Below are positions 1-8,758 of a stretch of DNA of 64,000 nt, one piece after another. This DNA is from Variovorax sp. 54. GTDB taxonomy: Bacteria > Pseudomonadota > Gammaproteobacteria > Burkholderiales > Burkholderiaceae_C. The notes beneath the pieces were generated by a model. It made no database searches, was not told the DNA's origin, and saw nothing but the letters and a program-made list of their open reading frames with translations. The stretch is taken from assembly GCF_002754375.1 (NCBI RefSeq), contig NZ_PEFF01000001.1, positions 2,294,001-2,358,000 on the forward strand, written 5' to 3'. How positions within the stretch are numbered: position 1 is the first letter of the stretch; the number at the start of each line of letters is the position of its first letter. Made by a program: the position numbers and the translations under genes.

Positions 1-134
1 TTGAGCAGCGTGCTCTTGCCGGCGCCGTTGGCGCCGATGATGGTGACGACCTCGCCCGCGCGCACTTCCAGGCTCACGCCCTTGACGGCCTCGATGGCGC
101 CGTACGAGACCTTCACCGATTCGATTTTCAACAT
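1..134 (-). CDS. livF: Branched-chain amino acid-type ABC transporter ATPase LivF, N-terminal part
   Basis: Only the first 44 codons are in the window; the gene runs off the left edge. The start is the ATG at 134, with an AGAGGA ribosome site about 10 bases upstream. The visible part carries a complete Walker A motif (GANGAGKST) near residues 33-41, preceded by the usual LivF opening (SYGAIEAVKGVSLEV). LivF is one of two cytoplasmic ATPases of Liv/HAAT importers for amino acids, amides or aromatic and carboxylic acids. It lies 20 bases after the fused livM-livG gene and completes the transporter encoded at 155-4112. The substrate is not known. Confidence 0.9.
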   Translation of the reverse strand, partial: MLKIESVKVSYGAIEAVKGVSLEVRAGEVVTIIGANGAGKSTLL

Positions 135-154
135 GATGGTTTCGGTCCTCTGGC

Positions 155-1936
155 TCAGGCGGGCACGGCGGCCATGTCTTCTTCGTCGTCCACGCCCAGG
201 TAGGCCTCGACCACGCGCGGATTCGATTGCACCTCGGCGGGCTTGCCTTCGGCGATCTTCACGCCGTAGTCGAGCACGATCACGTGGTCGGAAATCGACA
301 TCACGAGGTCCATGTGGTGCTCCACCATCAGGATGGACACGCCGCACTTGCCGATGCGCACCAGCAGTTCGCCGAGCTCGGCGGTCTCCTGCGGGTTGAG
401 GCCGGCGGCGGGCTCGTCGAGCAGCAGCAGCTGCGGCTCGGTGGCCAGCGCGCGCGCCAGCTCCACGCGGCGCTGCAGGCCGTAGGGCAGGCTGCCGGCA
501 GGCCAGTGCGCCAGGTGGCCCAGGCCCACGAGATCGAGCAGCTGCAGCGCGCGGTCGCGCGTGGCGCGCTCCTGCTTGCCGGCCGTGGGCCAGGCCACGA
601 GCGACGACAGGAAGCCGTTGCTCATGCGGCTGTGCCGACCGAGCATCACGTTGTCGAGCACCGACAGGTCGGCGAACAAACGCAGGTTCTGGAAGGTGCG
701 GCCCATGCCCAGGCAGCAGATGGTGTGCGCCGGCTGGCCCACGATGTTGCGGCCCAGGAAGCGGATCACGCCCGCGTCGGGTTCGACCACGCCGGTGAGC
801 ATGTTGATCATGGTGCTCTTGCCGGCGCCGTTCGGACCGATGAGCGCATGGATGTGGCCGCGCTGCAGGCGGAACGACACGTCCTGCGCCGGCTTCACGC
901 CGCCGTACGACTTGGTCACGCCCTGCACCACCAGCAGCTCGCCTTCGCCGCCGGGACCGATCTGGCCCGGCACGCCATTGCCGGCCGCCCCTTCGCCGCG
1001 ATGGCGCGACTTCAGGAACCACTTGTTGAACAGGCCCACCACGCCGCCCGGCATGACATACAGCGCGAACAGCAGCAGGAAGCCGTACAGGAAGTGCTGC
1101 GCCGAGGGCCAGCGCGCGAGCAGCGCGTCGGTCGCGGTGAGCAGCACCGCGCCCACGATGGGGCCGTACATCGAGCCCGCGCCGCCGAACAGCACCAGCA
1201 GCAGGATGAAGATCGACAGGTGGAAGGTGATGAAGTCGGAGTTGATGTACTGGTTCTGCTGCGCCACGAGCGCGCCCGCGATGCCGCAGGTGACGGCCGC
1301 GACCACGAAGGCCATGACCTTGGCGCGGTACACGCGCACACCCACCGACGACGAGGCGATCTCGTCCGCCTGCAGTGACAGCAGCGCACGGCCGAAGCGG
1401 CCCTGCAGCAGGTTGCGCAGCAGCAGGTGCAGCGCGGCACTGAGCACGATGCCCAGAATCACCCATTGCACGCTGCTCAGCGGCTGGCCGTTCCAGGTCA
1501 GCGGGCGGATGCCGTAGATGCCCTGCGCGCCGCCGAACACGTCGGTCCATTCGCCCACGAGCTTCTCGACCACGATGCCGAAAGCCAGCGTGACCATCGC
1601 AAGGTACGGGCCCTTCACGCGCAGCGAGGGCAGCGCGATGAGCACGCCGCACACGCCCGAGACGACAGCCGCAATCACCAGCGCGAGCCACGGGCTCAGC
1701 TCGGTGCGCGAGGTGATGAGCGCGACCGCATACGCGCCGGCCGCGAACAGGCCGGCCTGGCCCAGCGATTTCTGCCCTGCGTAGCCGACCAGCACGTTCA
1801 TGCCGGCGGCGCACAGGTAGTAGACGCACATCATGAAGGCGATGCGCAGGTAGTAGTCGTTGCCGGACAGCGAGACGAGGCCGCACAGCACGGCCGCCAC
1901 CAACACCACGGCGGCGGGATGGGCGAGGCGCTTCAT
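155..1936 (-). CDS. livM-livG: Fused Liv-type ABC permease (LivM) and ATPase (LivG)
   Basis: A 593-residue protein joining two transporter subunits that are often separate. Residues 1 to about 310 are a LivM permease with multiple membrane segments. Residues about 333-590 are a LivG ATPase with Walker A GPNGAGKST (367-375), a Q-loop at FQNLRL (415-420), a signature region at LPYGLQRR (483-490; the usual form is LSYGQQRR) and Walker B LLLLDEP (503-509). The linker is a short Gly-rich stretch. The ATG at 1936 overlaps the livH stop in an ATGA, so the longer open frame upstream is not used. Such permease-ATPase fusions are known in Comamonadaceae. It would pair with LivH in the membrane and LivF on the cytoplasmic side. 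Confidence 0.92.
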   Translation of the reverse strand: MKRLAHPAAVVLVAAVLCGLVSLSGNDYYLRIAFMMCVYYLCAAGMNVLVGYAGQKSLGQAGLFAAGAYAVALITSRTELSPWLALVIAAVVSGVCGVLIALPSLRVKGPYLAMVTLAFGIVVEKLVGEWTDVFGGAQGIYGIRPLTWNGQPLSSVQWVILGIVLSAALHLLLRNLLQGRFGRALLSLQADEIASSSVGVRVYRAKVMAFVVAAVTCGIAGALVAQQNQYINSDFITFHLSIFILLLVLFGGAGSMYGPIVGAVLLTATDALLARWPSAQHFLYGFLLLFALYVMPGGVVGLFNKWFLKSRHRGEGAAGNGVPGQIGPGGEGELLVVQGVTKSYGGVKPAQDVSFRLQRGHIHALIGPNGAGKSTMINMLTGVVEPDAGVIRFLGRNIVGQPAHTICCLGMGRTFQNLRLFADLSVLDNVMLGRHSRMSNGFLSSLVAWPTAGKQERATRDRALQLLDLVGLGHLAHWPAGSLPYGLQRRVELARALATEPQLLLLDEPAAGLNPQETAELGELLVRIGKCGVSILMVEHHMDLVMSISDHVIVLDYGVKIAEGKPAEVQSNPRVVEAYLGVDDEEDMAAVPA

Positions 1937-2856
1937 ACCTTCTCCACCGTCGAGCGCCCGAACAGGCCCGTGGGCCGGAAGGCCAGCACCAGAATGACGA
2001 GCGCGAACACCGCGACCTCGCGCCACTGCGCCTGCCAGAGGTTCACCATCGACTCGAGAACGCCCAGCAAGAAGCCGCCGATGACGCAGCCACGCGGGTT
2101 GCTCAGCCCGCCGATCATGGCGCCCGAAAAACCCTTGAGCCCCACGGTCAGCCCCATGAAGAGCGAGGCCTGCGCGATGGGCGCAAGCAAGAAGCCCGAA
2201 AGCCCCGCCAGCGCCGAGCTGACGACGAAGGCGCCGATCATCATGGCGTTGGTGTTGATGCCCATGAGGCTCGCGACGTTGCCGTTCTGCGCCACGGCGC
2301 GCATGGCCTTGCCGATCATGGTGCGGTTCATCACGCGGTCGAAGCCGATCATCACGACCACGGCCACGCCCAGCGTGAGCAGCTCCTGCGGGCGCACGCC
2401 CACGCCGAACATGCGGATCACGGTGTCGCCCACGGGCGCGGGCACCACCACGGGCTTCGGGCCCCAGATGGCAAGCCCCACGCTTTGCAGGATCACGCCG
2501 AAACCCAGCGTGCTCATGACCCAGGCCATGCCGGGGCGGCCCGCGAACGGGCGCACACCGAGCACATAGAGCAGCCAGCCCAGGAAGCCCATCACGCCGA
2601 GCGCGGCGAGCAGCGCAAAGAGCTGCGCGCCCGCACCGGGCACGGCGTCGCCGAAGGTGGTGGAACTGAGCGGCTTGCCCAGCACGAGGAACAGCGCGCT
2701 CATGCCGATGAACGCGCCAGCCGAGACGAACTCGCCGTGCGAGAAGTTCAGCGTCTTGGTCGTCGTGAACGTGATGCTGAATCCCAGCGCCACCAGCGCA
2801 TAGGCACCGCCGACGGCGAGCCCGCTGATGAGCGCCTGCAGGAGCGCTTCAACCAT
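1933..2856 (-). CDS. livH: Liv-type ABC transporter inner-membrane permease LivH
   Basis: A 307-residue hydrophobic protein with the LivH opening (LISGLAVGGAYALVALG) and the conserved TLNFSHGEF segment near residues 35-43. It forms the membrane channel with the LivM half of the downstream fusion. A GGAGA ribosome site lies 7 bases before the ATG at 2856. The stop overlaps the livM-livG start by four bases, which points to translational coupling. The binding-protein gene ends 56 bases upstream, so all transporter genes are probably co-transcribed from promoters further upstream on the minus strand. Confidence 0.92.
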   Translation of the reverse strand: MVEALLQALISGLAVGGAYALVALGFSITFTTTKTLNFSHGEFVSAGAFIGMSALFLVLGKPLSSTTFGDAVPGAGAQLFALLAALGVMGFLGWLLYVLGVRPFAGRPGMAWVMSTLGFGVILQSVGLAIWGPKPVVVPAPVGDTVIRMFGVGVRPQELLTLGVAVVVMIGFDRVMNRTMIGKAMRAVAQNGNVASLMGINTNAMMIGAFVVSSALAGLSGFLLAPIAQASLFMGLTVGLKGFSGAMIGGLSNPRGCVIGGFLLGVLESMVNLWQAQWREVAVFALVILVLAFRPTGLFGRSTVEKV

Positions 2857-2912
2857 GGTGTGTATCTCCGTTGCGGAACGAGGCGGTGCCCCGTTCCTTT
2901 TGTCTCAGACGT

Positions 2913-4112
2913 TTATTGCTTGAAGTCGGCCGGCTTGAGCGCACCGATCAGCGCGTCGCTGTAGGGCAGCAGCTTGCCGTCCTTCCAGCGAATCCAGACC
3001 AGGTCTTTCGCCGTCAGGGCTTCGTGGTTGGTCTTGCTGAAAGGCTTCTCGTAGGTCTTGAGCACGCCCTGCACCGGCGTCTTCAGGTCTTCGAGCGCGA
3101 CGCGCACCGCGGCGCCGTCGGTGCTGTTGGCCTGCTTCATGGCCTGGGCCAGCAGCAGCACCGAGTCGTAGCCGTGCAGCGCGAACGAGAACGAGCCCGG
3201 CGCCTTCAGCTTGCTGCCGATGCGGTCGAACAGCTTCTGCTGCGCGGGCGTGCGCGTTTCGCTCACGGTGCGCATGAAGATCGGCTTCTCGGCGAGCGCC
3301 TTGCCGGCTGCGTCGTAGAAGGTGATGTTGTCGGCGGCCCACGAGGTGAGCGTCAGCGGGAAGTAGTTGATCTTCTCCATGCTGCGCACCAGCTGCGCGA
3401 TGGGCGTGCCCTGCGCCCACACCACGACGGTGTCGACATTGGCGGCCTTCATCTTGCTGAGCTGCGAGGTCATGTCGGTGTCGCCGACGCCGAAGCGTTC
3501 GGTGGCCGCGATCTTGATGTCCTGCAGCTTGGCGATTTCTTCCATGTCCTTCAGGCCGCCCTGGCCGTAGCCGGTGGTCTCGGCCATGAGGCCCACGACC
3601 TTGGAGCCGGCCGTGTTGCGCTTGACGTAGGCCATGAGCGCGGCGACCTGCTCGCGGTCGACCATCGAGACGCGGAACATGTAGTTGTCGGCGCCGGCGC
3701 TCATCGGCTTGGTGATGTCGGTGCCCGAACCCACGTTGCCCAGCACGGGGATCTTCTTCTGGTTGGCGATGTGCTTCCAGGCCATGGCGTTGCCCGAGTT
3801 GGTGGGGCCGAACACCGCCACCACCTTCTCGTTGTCGACCAGGTCGCTCATGTTCTGGATCGACTTCGGCGGCGCCGAGACGTCGTCGCGCGTGACCAGC
3901 GTGAACTTCCGTCCGAGCGCGCCGCCGGCGGCGTTCAGGTCGGCAATGGCCGCCTCCATGCCCAGCACCGCGGCCTGGCCGCTCTGCGCCGAGGGCGAGG
4001 CCGAGAGGTCGCCGTTGTAGCCGAGCTTGATGTCTTGCGCGTAAGCACCGGCACTGAACGCAGCGAAGGCGGCGGTCGCGAGCAGGGTCTTGTACAGACG
4101 GATCGTTTTCAT
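2913..4112 (-). CDS. Liv-type ABC transporter periplasmic substrate-binding protein
   Basis: A 399-residue Peripla_BP_6 (LivJ/LivK-like) protein. The first 25 residues form a Sec signal peptide (KTLLATAAFAAFSAGAYAQ). The mature part begins with IKLGYNGDLSASPSAQSGQAA, matching the first beta strand and ligand loop of the family. An AGGAGA site precedes the ATG at 4112 by 5 bases. The protein would capture solute in the periplasm and deliver it to LivH/LivM. Its neighbours are an SDR dehydrogenase and a flavoprotein dehydrogenase rather than amino acid enzymes, so the solute may be a hydroxylated or cyclic carbon source. That is an inference from context only. Confidence 0.88.
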   Translation of the reverse strand: MKTIRLYKTLLATAAFAAFSAGAYAQDIKLGYNGDLSASPSAQSGQAAVLGMEAAIADLNAAGGALGRKFTLVTRDDVSAPPKSIQNMSDLVDNEKVVAVFGPTNSGNAMAWKHIANQKKIPVLGNVGSGTDITKPMSAGADNYMFRVSMVDREQVAALMAYVKRNTAGSKVVGLMAETTGYGQGGLKDMEEIAKLQDIKIAATERFGVGDTDMTSQLSKMKAANVDTVVVWAQGTPIAQLVRSMEKINYFPLTLTSWAADNITFYDAAGKALAEKPIFMRTVSETRTPAQQKLFDRIGSKLKAPGSFSFALHGYDSVLLLAQAMKQANSTDGAAVRVALEDLKTPVQGVLKTYEKPFSKTNHEALTAKDLVWIRWKDGKLLPYSDALIGALKPADFKQ

Positions 4113-4172
4113 TCTTTGTCTCCTAAGGGTTGACGGACGGGGAACGGGGAATCGAAAAAGAGCGGACGTGCC

Positions 4173-4949
4173 TCAGACCGCGAGGAAGCCGCCGTCCACC
4201 GGCAGCGTGATGCCGGTGACGTAGCGCGACATGTCGCTCGCCAAAAAGATCACCGGACCCACCAGGTCTTCGGTCTGGCCGACGCGGCCCAGCGGGATGC
4301 GTGTCATGAACGATTCGAGGCGCTGCGGGTTCTCGCGCGTGGCGGCGGTCATGGGCGTCTCGATCACGCCGGGTGCGAGTGCGTTGACGCGCACGCCGGC
4401 CGGCGCGAGCTCTTGCGCCAGCGACTGCGTGAGCATCTTGATGGCGCCCTTCGAGGGCGCGTAGCCCAGGCTCGCGGCCTGCCCGGCATAGGCGGCGATG
4501 GAGGCGATGTTGATGATCGATCCCTTCGTCTGCTTGAGCACGGGGATGAAGGCCAGCGTGGTGTTGAAGGTGCCGTGCACGTTCACGTCGATGGTCTTCT
4601 TCCAGTTGGCCGCGGCGTTCGGGCTGCTGGTGGTCTCGCGGATGATGATGCCGGCGTTGTTCACCAGCAGGTCGACGTTGCCGACCTCTTGCGCCACGCG
4701 CGCGGCCAGTGCATGGCAGGCCTCGGGCGCGGTGACGTCGAGCACGAACGACCAGGCTTCGCCGCCTTCGTTGCGCACCCGCTGCGCGGTCTCGGCCACG
4801 GTGGCTTCGTTCATGTCGGTGACGACGACGCGCGCACCCGCCTGGGCCAGGCCGAGCGCGAGCGCACGGCCGTTGCCCTGGCCGGCGCCGGTGATCAGTG
4901 CGAGGCGGCCTTCGAGCAGGCGCGGTGCGACGTGAGGAGGAAAGGGCAT
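4173..4949 (-). CDS. SDR-family NAD(P)-dependent dehydrogenase
   Basis: A 258-residue classical short-chain dehydrogenase/reductase. It has the nucleotide loop (TGAGQGNG, 20-27), NNAG at 97-100, active-site Ser150, Tyr163 and Lys167 (YAPSK), and a C-terminal PVDGG motif. The Asp at the end of the second beta strand (VVVTD, 41-45) favours NAD over NADP. The start at 4949 is chosen for the AGGAG site 8 bases upstream; the longer open frame has no such site. It probably interconverts a hydroxyl and a keto group on the compound imported by the Liv system. It lies between the binding-protein gene and the flavoprotein gene, all on the minus strand. Confidence 0.9.
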   Translation of the reverse strand: MPFPPHVAPRLLEGRLALITGAGQGNGRALALGLAQAGARVVVTDMNEATVAETAQRVRNEGGEAWSFVLDVTAPEACHALAARVAQEVGNVDLLVNNAGIIIRETTSSPNAAANWKKTIDVNVHGTFNTTLAFIPVLKQTKGSIINIASIAAYAGQAASLGYAPSKGAIKMLTQSLAQELAPAGVRVNALAPGVIETPMTAATRENPQRLESFMTRIPLGRVGQTEDLVGPVIFLASDMSRYVTGITLPVDGGFLAV

Positions 4950-5004
4950 GGTCGGCTCCTTGAATGAATGCGTGAATGCGTGCGTGCGTTGAATCGAGAC
5001 GGGA

Positions 5005-6765
5005 TCAGGCGCCGCGCGGCACGGCCACGGTTTCGCGCTGTTCGACGTGCAAGGGCACGGCCACTTCGGCCTGCGCCACCTGCAGCCCTGCGACATAACC
5101 GAAGGTGAGCGCCGGGCCGAGCGTGATGCCCGCGCCGGGGTAGTTGCCGCCCATCACGCTGGCCGCGTCGTTGCCGACGGCGTACAGGCCCTTGATCGGC
5201 TGGCGGTCGGCATCGAGCACGCGCGTCTTCTCGTCGGTGACGAGGCCGGCGAAGGTGCCGATGTCGCCGACGACGAGCTTGATCGCGTAGTACGGGCCGT
5301 GCTCGAGCGGTGCGACGCAGGGGTTCGGCGTGACGTTGGCATCGCCCTGGTAGCGGTTGTAGGCCTTGCTGCCTTTGCCGAAGGCCGGGTCGTCGCCGGT
5401 GCGCGCGCCTTCGTTGAAGGCTTGCACGGTGGCTTCGAGCGCGGCGGGGGCGATGCCGATTTCTTTCGCCAGTTCGCCGATGCTCGCGCCGCGCTTCAGG
5501 TAGCCGGTCTTCAGGTGGCGGCCGATGGGCAGCGGTGCGGGCGCGACGCAGCCCAGGCCGTAGTCGCGCAGCGCCTTGTGGTCGCACAGCAGCCAGGCCG
5601 TGACCTCGGGCTCGCCGTCGCTTTCGCAAGCCTTGACCATCGCCTGCACAAAGTCGTGGTACGAGTTGCCTTCGTTGGCAAAGCGCTTGCCCTTGGGCGT
5701 GACCGCGATCACGCCGGGCTTGGCGCGGTCGATGAAGTGCGGCATGACGCCCTTGCTGCCGTCGGGCCGCGTGGTGACCGACGCCGGCACCCAGGCCGCG
5801 GCGTGCGGGATGGTGCCGTCGACGCGGCCGCCCACGGCCTCGGCCAGGCGCAGGCCGTCGCCGGTGTTCGTGGAAGGCGACGGCGAGTAGTGCTCCTTGC
5901 CGGTCGGTGCGTGCGGGAACAGTTGCTTGCGGCGCTCCACGTCGTACGGGAAACCGCCGCAGGCCAGCACCACGCCGCGTTTGGCGGTGATGCGCACCGT
6001 CTTGCCTTCGTGCTGCACCACGGCGCCCGAAACACCGTCGTACTCGACCACGAGCTTCTTCACGGGCGACGAGAGCCACACGGGAATGTCCAGGTCCATC
6101 GCGGCCTTGGCCAGGCGTCCGGCCAGCGCGTTGCCGTTGGTCAGCGTCATGCCGCGGCCGTCGCGCACCACGTCCAGGAAGTGGCGGGTCAGTCGCTTGG
6201 TGACGTACCAGAACGAGGTCGGCGACTTGAAGGCCCGCATGAAGTGTTTGATCTCGGGGCCCGAGCCCAACATCATTCCGAACACCGTGAGTTCGGGCAG
6301 CGGCGGCGCCAGGTGCTTGATGCGCGCACCAAGCTCGCGGCCGTCGAACGGGCGCGTGACCATCGAACGCCCGCCGGGCTGGCCGCCGGGCGCTTCGGCG
6401 TGGTAGTCGGGGAAGACGGCCGGCATGTCGAACTGCACGCAGGTGTTGCGCGTGAAGAAGTCGATGGCCTTGGGGCCCATGTCGAGAAAGGCGCCGACGC
6501 GCGCCGCGTCGAAGTGCGTCGTGGTCTCGTGCTGCATGTAGGCGAGCGCGGCGCCGGGCGGCTCATGGATGCCCTGCTCGGTGGCCAGGCGCGTGCCCGG
6601 AATCCACAGCCAGCCGCCCGAGCGCGCGGTGGTGCCGCCGAAGCGCGGCTCTTTCTCGACCACCAGCACCTTCAAACCCTGCGACGCCGCCGTGACGGCG
6701 GTGGCCATGCCCGATGCGCCGCTGCCGACGACGAGGACATCGCATTCCCACGTGTTCTGTTCCAT
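5005..6765 (-). CDS. FAD-dependent dehydrogenase, 3-ketosteroid delta-1-dehydrogenase-like
   Basis: A 586-residue flavoprotein of the FAD_binding_2 family (fumarate reductase/KstD group). The dinucleotide loop GSGASG is at 14-19, followed by the acidic strand end VVEKE and GGTTARSGG. The C-terminal third has the KstD-like pattern GPYYA, GDIGTFAGL, GLYAVGN, ASVMGGNYPGAG and GPALTFGY. Known members insert a double bond next to a ketone using FAD. The true substrate here is open; a steroid, another cyclic ketone or a keto acid all fit. It is the first minus-strand gene after the divergent IclR regulator, so it is probably the promoter-proximal gene of the SDR-Liv operon. Confidence 0.82.
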   Translation of the reverse strand: MEQNTWECDVLVVGSGASGMATAVTAASQGLKVLVVEKEPRFGGTTARSGGWLWIPGTRLATEQGIHEPPGAALAYMQHETTTHFDAARVGAFLDMGPKAIDFFTRNTCVQFDMPAVFPDYHAEAPGGQPGGRSMVTRPFDGRELGARIKHLAPPLPELTVFGMMLGSGPEIKHFMRAFKSPTSFWYVTKRLTRHFLDVVRDGRGMTLTNGNALAGRLAKAAMDLDIPVWLSSPVKKLVVEYDGVSGAVVQHEGKTVRITAKRGVVLACGGFPYDVERRKQLFPHAPTGKEHYSPSPSTNTGDGLRLAEAVGGRVDGTIPHAAAWVPASVTTRPDGSKGVMPHFIDRAKPGVIAVTPKGKRFANEGNSYHDFVQAMVKACESDGEPEVTAWLLCDHKALRDYGLGCVAPAPLPIGRHLKTGYLKRGASIGELAKEIGIAPAALEATVQAFNEGARTGDDPAFGKGSKAYNRYQGDANVTPNPCVAPLEHGPYYAIKLVVGDIGTFAGLVTDEKTRVLDADRQPIKGLYAVGNDAASVMGGNYPGAGITLGPALTFGYVAGLQVAQAEVAVPLHVEQRETVAVPRGA

Positions 6766-6832
6766 CTCTGCCTCTGTTCGCTCTCGTGTTGTGTTGTGTA
6801 CGACTTAAGTTGCGGCGGAGTTTAGGCAGCGA

Positions 6833-6905
6833 TATTGATATGGTCAAGTCGTTTAGTTACTATCAGATGATCAGTCATCGTCGATTGAACATGACAATAT
6901 CAGTA
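6833..6905. promoter_or_regulatory. Candidate operator in the flavoprotein/iclR divergent promoter region
   Basis: The intergenic region contains two 14-base elements in inverted orientation: TATTGATATGGTCA (6833-6846) and TGACAATATCAGTA (6892-6905). The reverse complement of the first matches the second at 12 of 14 positions. Between them lies a small perfect inverted repeat, GATGA-TCAG-TCATC (6866-6879). The stretch is much more A/T-rich than its surroundings. A binding site for the adjacent IclR protein is a reasonable inference; no footprint or consensus is available to confirm it. Confidence 0.4.
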
Positions 6906-6959
6906 GAAACCCTGATGGCTATACTCGCTCCCACTCTCAACCCCCACGCCGGGCGCCCC

Positions 6960-7760
6960 ATGGAAAAGCCAAGACGTGGCATTCAATCCGTCGAAATCGG
7001 AACGCAGTTGCTGGTCGCGCTCGGGCGGCACGTGGCGCCCATGGCGCTGCGCGACCTCGGCAAATCGGCCGGCATTCCGGTCGGCAAGGCGCACCCCTAC
7101 CTCGTCAGTTTTCTGAAGGTCGGCTTCGTGGTGCAGGACGGCACCGGCCGCTACGAGCTGGGCCCGCTGGCCCTGCAACTGGGCCTGGCCAAGCTGCAGC
7201 GGCTCGACCCGATCAAGGAGGCGTCGCCCCTCATCGAGGCGCTGGCGTCCGAGACCGAACAGAGCATCGCGGTGGCCGTGTGGGGCAACTTCGGACCGAC
7301 CGTGGTGCGGCTGGAAGAACCGATCCACCCGCTGCACGTGAACCTGCGCACCGGCACCGTGATGTCGCTGGCCTACACGGCCACGGGGCGGCTGTTCGCG
7401 GCCTACCTGCCGCCGAAGGTGGTGGAAAAAATGATGCTCGAAGACCTGGCGCGCACGCGTCCGGCCGACGGGCGCGGTGCCAGCGAGGAGCTGTCGAAGT
7501 CGCAGATCGAGGCGCTGCTGGTCGAGACGCGGCTGCACGGCGTGTCGCGCACGCTGGGCCAGCCGATTCCGGGCATCGACGCCTTCTGCGCGCCGGTGTT
7601 CGACTCGACCAACAACCTGGTGCTGGGCATCACGGCCATGGGCCCCGAGGCCACCTTCGACAGCGACTGGAACGGCCGCGTGGCCGTGCCGCTGAAGGCC
7701 TGCGCGCTGGAAATCTCGCGCCGCCTGGGCTTTGTGCCCACCGAAGAAGAAGCGGGCTGA
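6960..7760 (+). CDS. IclR-family transcriptional regulator
   Basis: A 266-residue regulator with an N-terminal winged helix (about residues 8-60, helix-turn-helix near 28-50, KAHPYLVSFLKVGFV) and a C-terminal IclR effector domain. IclR proteins bind small carboxylic or aromatic metabolites and control divergently transcribed catabolic operons. The start is uncertain: in-frame ATGs also occur at 6840, 6867, 6891 and 6915, and none has a strong ribosome site. The ATG at 6960 gives the usual family length and N-terminus. It is divergent from the flavoprotein-SDR-Liv genes and is the likely regulator of that cluster. Confidence 0.87.
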   Translation: MEKPRRGIQSVEIGTQLLVALGRHVAPMALRDLGKSAGIPVGKAHPYLVSFLKVGFVVQDGTGRYELGPLALQLGLAKLQRLDPIKEASPLIEALASETEQSIAVAVWGNFGPTVVRLEEPIHPLHVNLRTGTVMSLAYTATGRLFAAYLPPKVVEKMMLEDLARTRPADGRGASEELSKSQIEALLVETRLHGVSRTLGQPIPGIDAFCAPVFDSTNNLVLGITAMGPEATFDSDWNGRVAVPLKACALEISRRLGFVPTEEEAG

Positions 7761-7900
7761 GCCCCCGGCCCGCCTGTAGGCAGGCGCTCACGCGCGGGGC
7801 CTGCTTTTTCCCGCATGCGGCGCGTGCGCGGGGTCTCATGCTGGAGGCCTTCGAAACGAAAACGGCCCGATTCCTCCTCACGGCGCCTCCGGCGTCGTTC

Positions 7901-7930
7901 AGCGCTTCCCCACCCGGGAGGCGCTTTTTT
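7901..7930 (+). terminator. Rho-independent terminator after the iclR-type gene
   Basis: A 10-bp stem (AGCGCTTCCC pairing with GGGAGGCGCT, with one G-T pair) and a CACC loop are followed by six T residues on the plus strand. It lies 140 bases after the IclR stop and just before the convergent stop of the acyltransferase gene. Confidence 0.8.
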
Positions 7931-7953
7931 ATGCCCGGCGCCGTGCGGTCAGG

Positions 7954-8700
7954 TCAGTGCGAGTCGCGGCGCAGCTGCTGCACGTCTTCATGCAGCGAAT
8001 GCGCCCAGCTGCGGCGCTCGCGGCTGTACGAGGGCTGCGCCTCGCCGAAGCGCACGATGGCCAGCAGCGGCGGCGCGCGCAGCGTGTTCCACACCGAGGC
8101 CAGCAGGCTGTCGTCGTCGATGTAGCGCGGCGCCTGGCTGGTTTCGCCGGTGGCGGCGTCGGCAAAACGCAGCGCCGCCGGGATCACCGGCGCGCCCGAG
8201 GAAATTGCGGCCTGCAGCAGGTTGGCGTGGAACGGCAGCAGCCCGCGCCCGTCGCTCGTCGTGCCTTCGGGGAACACGCCGATCAGGTCGCCGCCGCGCA
8301 GCGCTTCGGTCATGTGGTGCACCACGCGCATGGCGTCGCGGCGGCGTTCACGCTCGATGTAGAGCGTGCCCGCGCCGGTGGAGAGCGTGCCGATCACCGG
8401 CCACTGCTTGACGTCCGACTTCGACACGAAGCGCACATGGCGCGCCGCATGGATGGCGGTGATGTCGAGCCACGAGAGGTGGTTGCAGATGAGCAGCGCC
8501 GGCCCGTGCGCGGGCGGCTCGCCCTGCACGCGCAGCGTGACGCCCATGATCTGCAGCATGCGCTGCGACCAGGCCTGCACGCGCGCGCTGCGCTCGTCAG
8601 GCGACAGGTTCGGAAAGGCGAAGCGGATCGTCCACCAGCCCGACAGCGCATGCGACGCCGCATGCAGCAATCGCCAACCGGCCTTCAACGAGTGCAGCAT
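7954..8700 (-). CDS. 1-acyl-sn-glycerol-3-phosphate acyltransferase-like protein (PlsC family)
   Basis: A 248-residue PlsC/LPLAT-family acyltransferase. Motif I is NHLSWLD (73-79, the HX4D catalytic pair) and motif III is FPEGTTSDG (143-151). An N-terminal hydrophobic helix probably anchors it to the inner membrane. Family members move an acyl chain onto lysophosphatidic acid or a related lysolipid. The start at 8700 gives a normal family length; the longer open frame is low-complexity. It follows the pyrC' gene by 58 bases on the same strand. The same gene order is common in Burkholderiales, so it may be read through from the pyr genes. An ornithine-lipid O-acyltransferase role cannot be excluded. 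Confidence 0.85.
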   Translation of the reverse strand: MLHSLKAGWRLLHAASHALSGWWTIRFAFPNLSPDERSARVQAWSQRMLQIMGVTLRVQGEPPAHGPALLICNHLSWLDITAIHAARHVRFVSKSDVKQWPVIGTLSTGAGTLYIERERRRDAMRVVHHMTEALRGGDLIGVFPEGTTSDGRGLLPFHANLLQAAISSGAPVIPAALRFADAATGETSQAPRYIDDDSLLASVWNTLRAPPLLAIVRFGEAQPSYSRERRSWAHSLHEDVQQLRRDSH

Positions 8701-8758
8701 CTGGACGCGGGCCCTCTTCTTCTTTTGAACGGCGTGCTTTGTCGCGGGCGGCCGTCGT

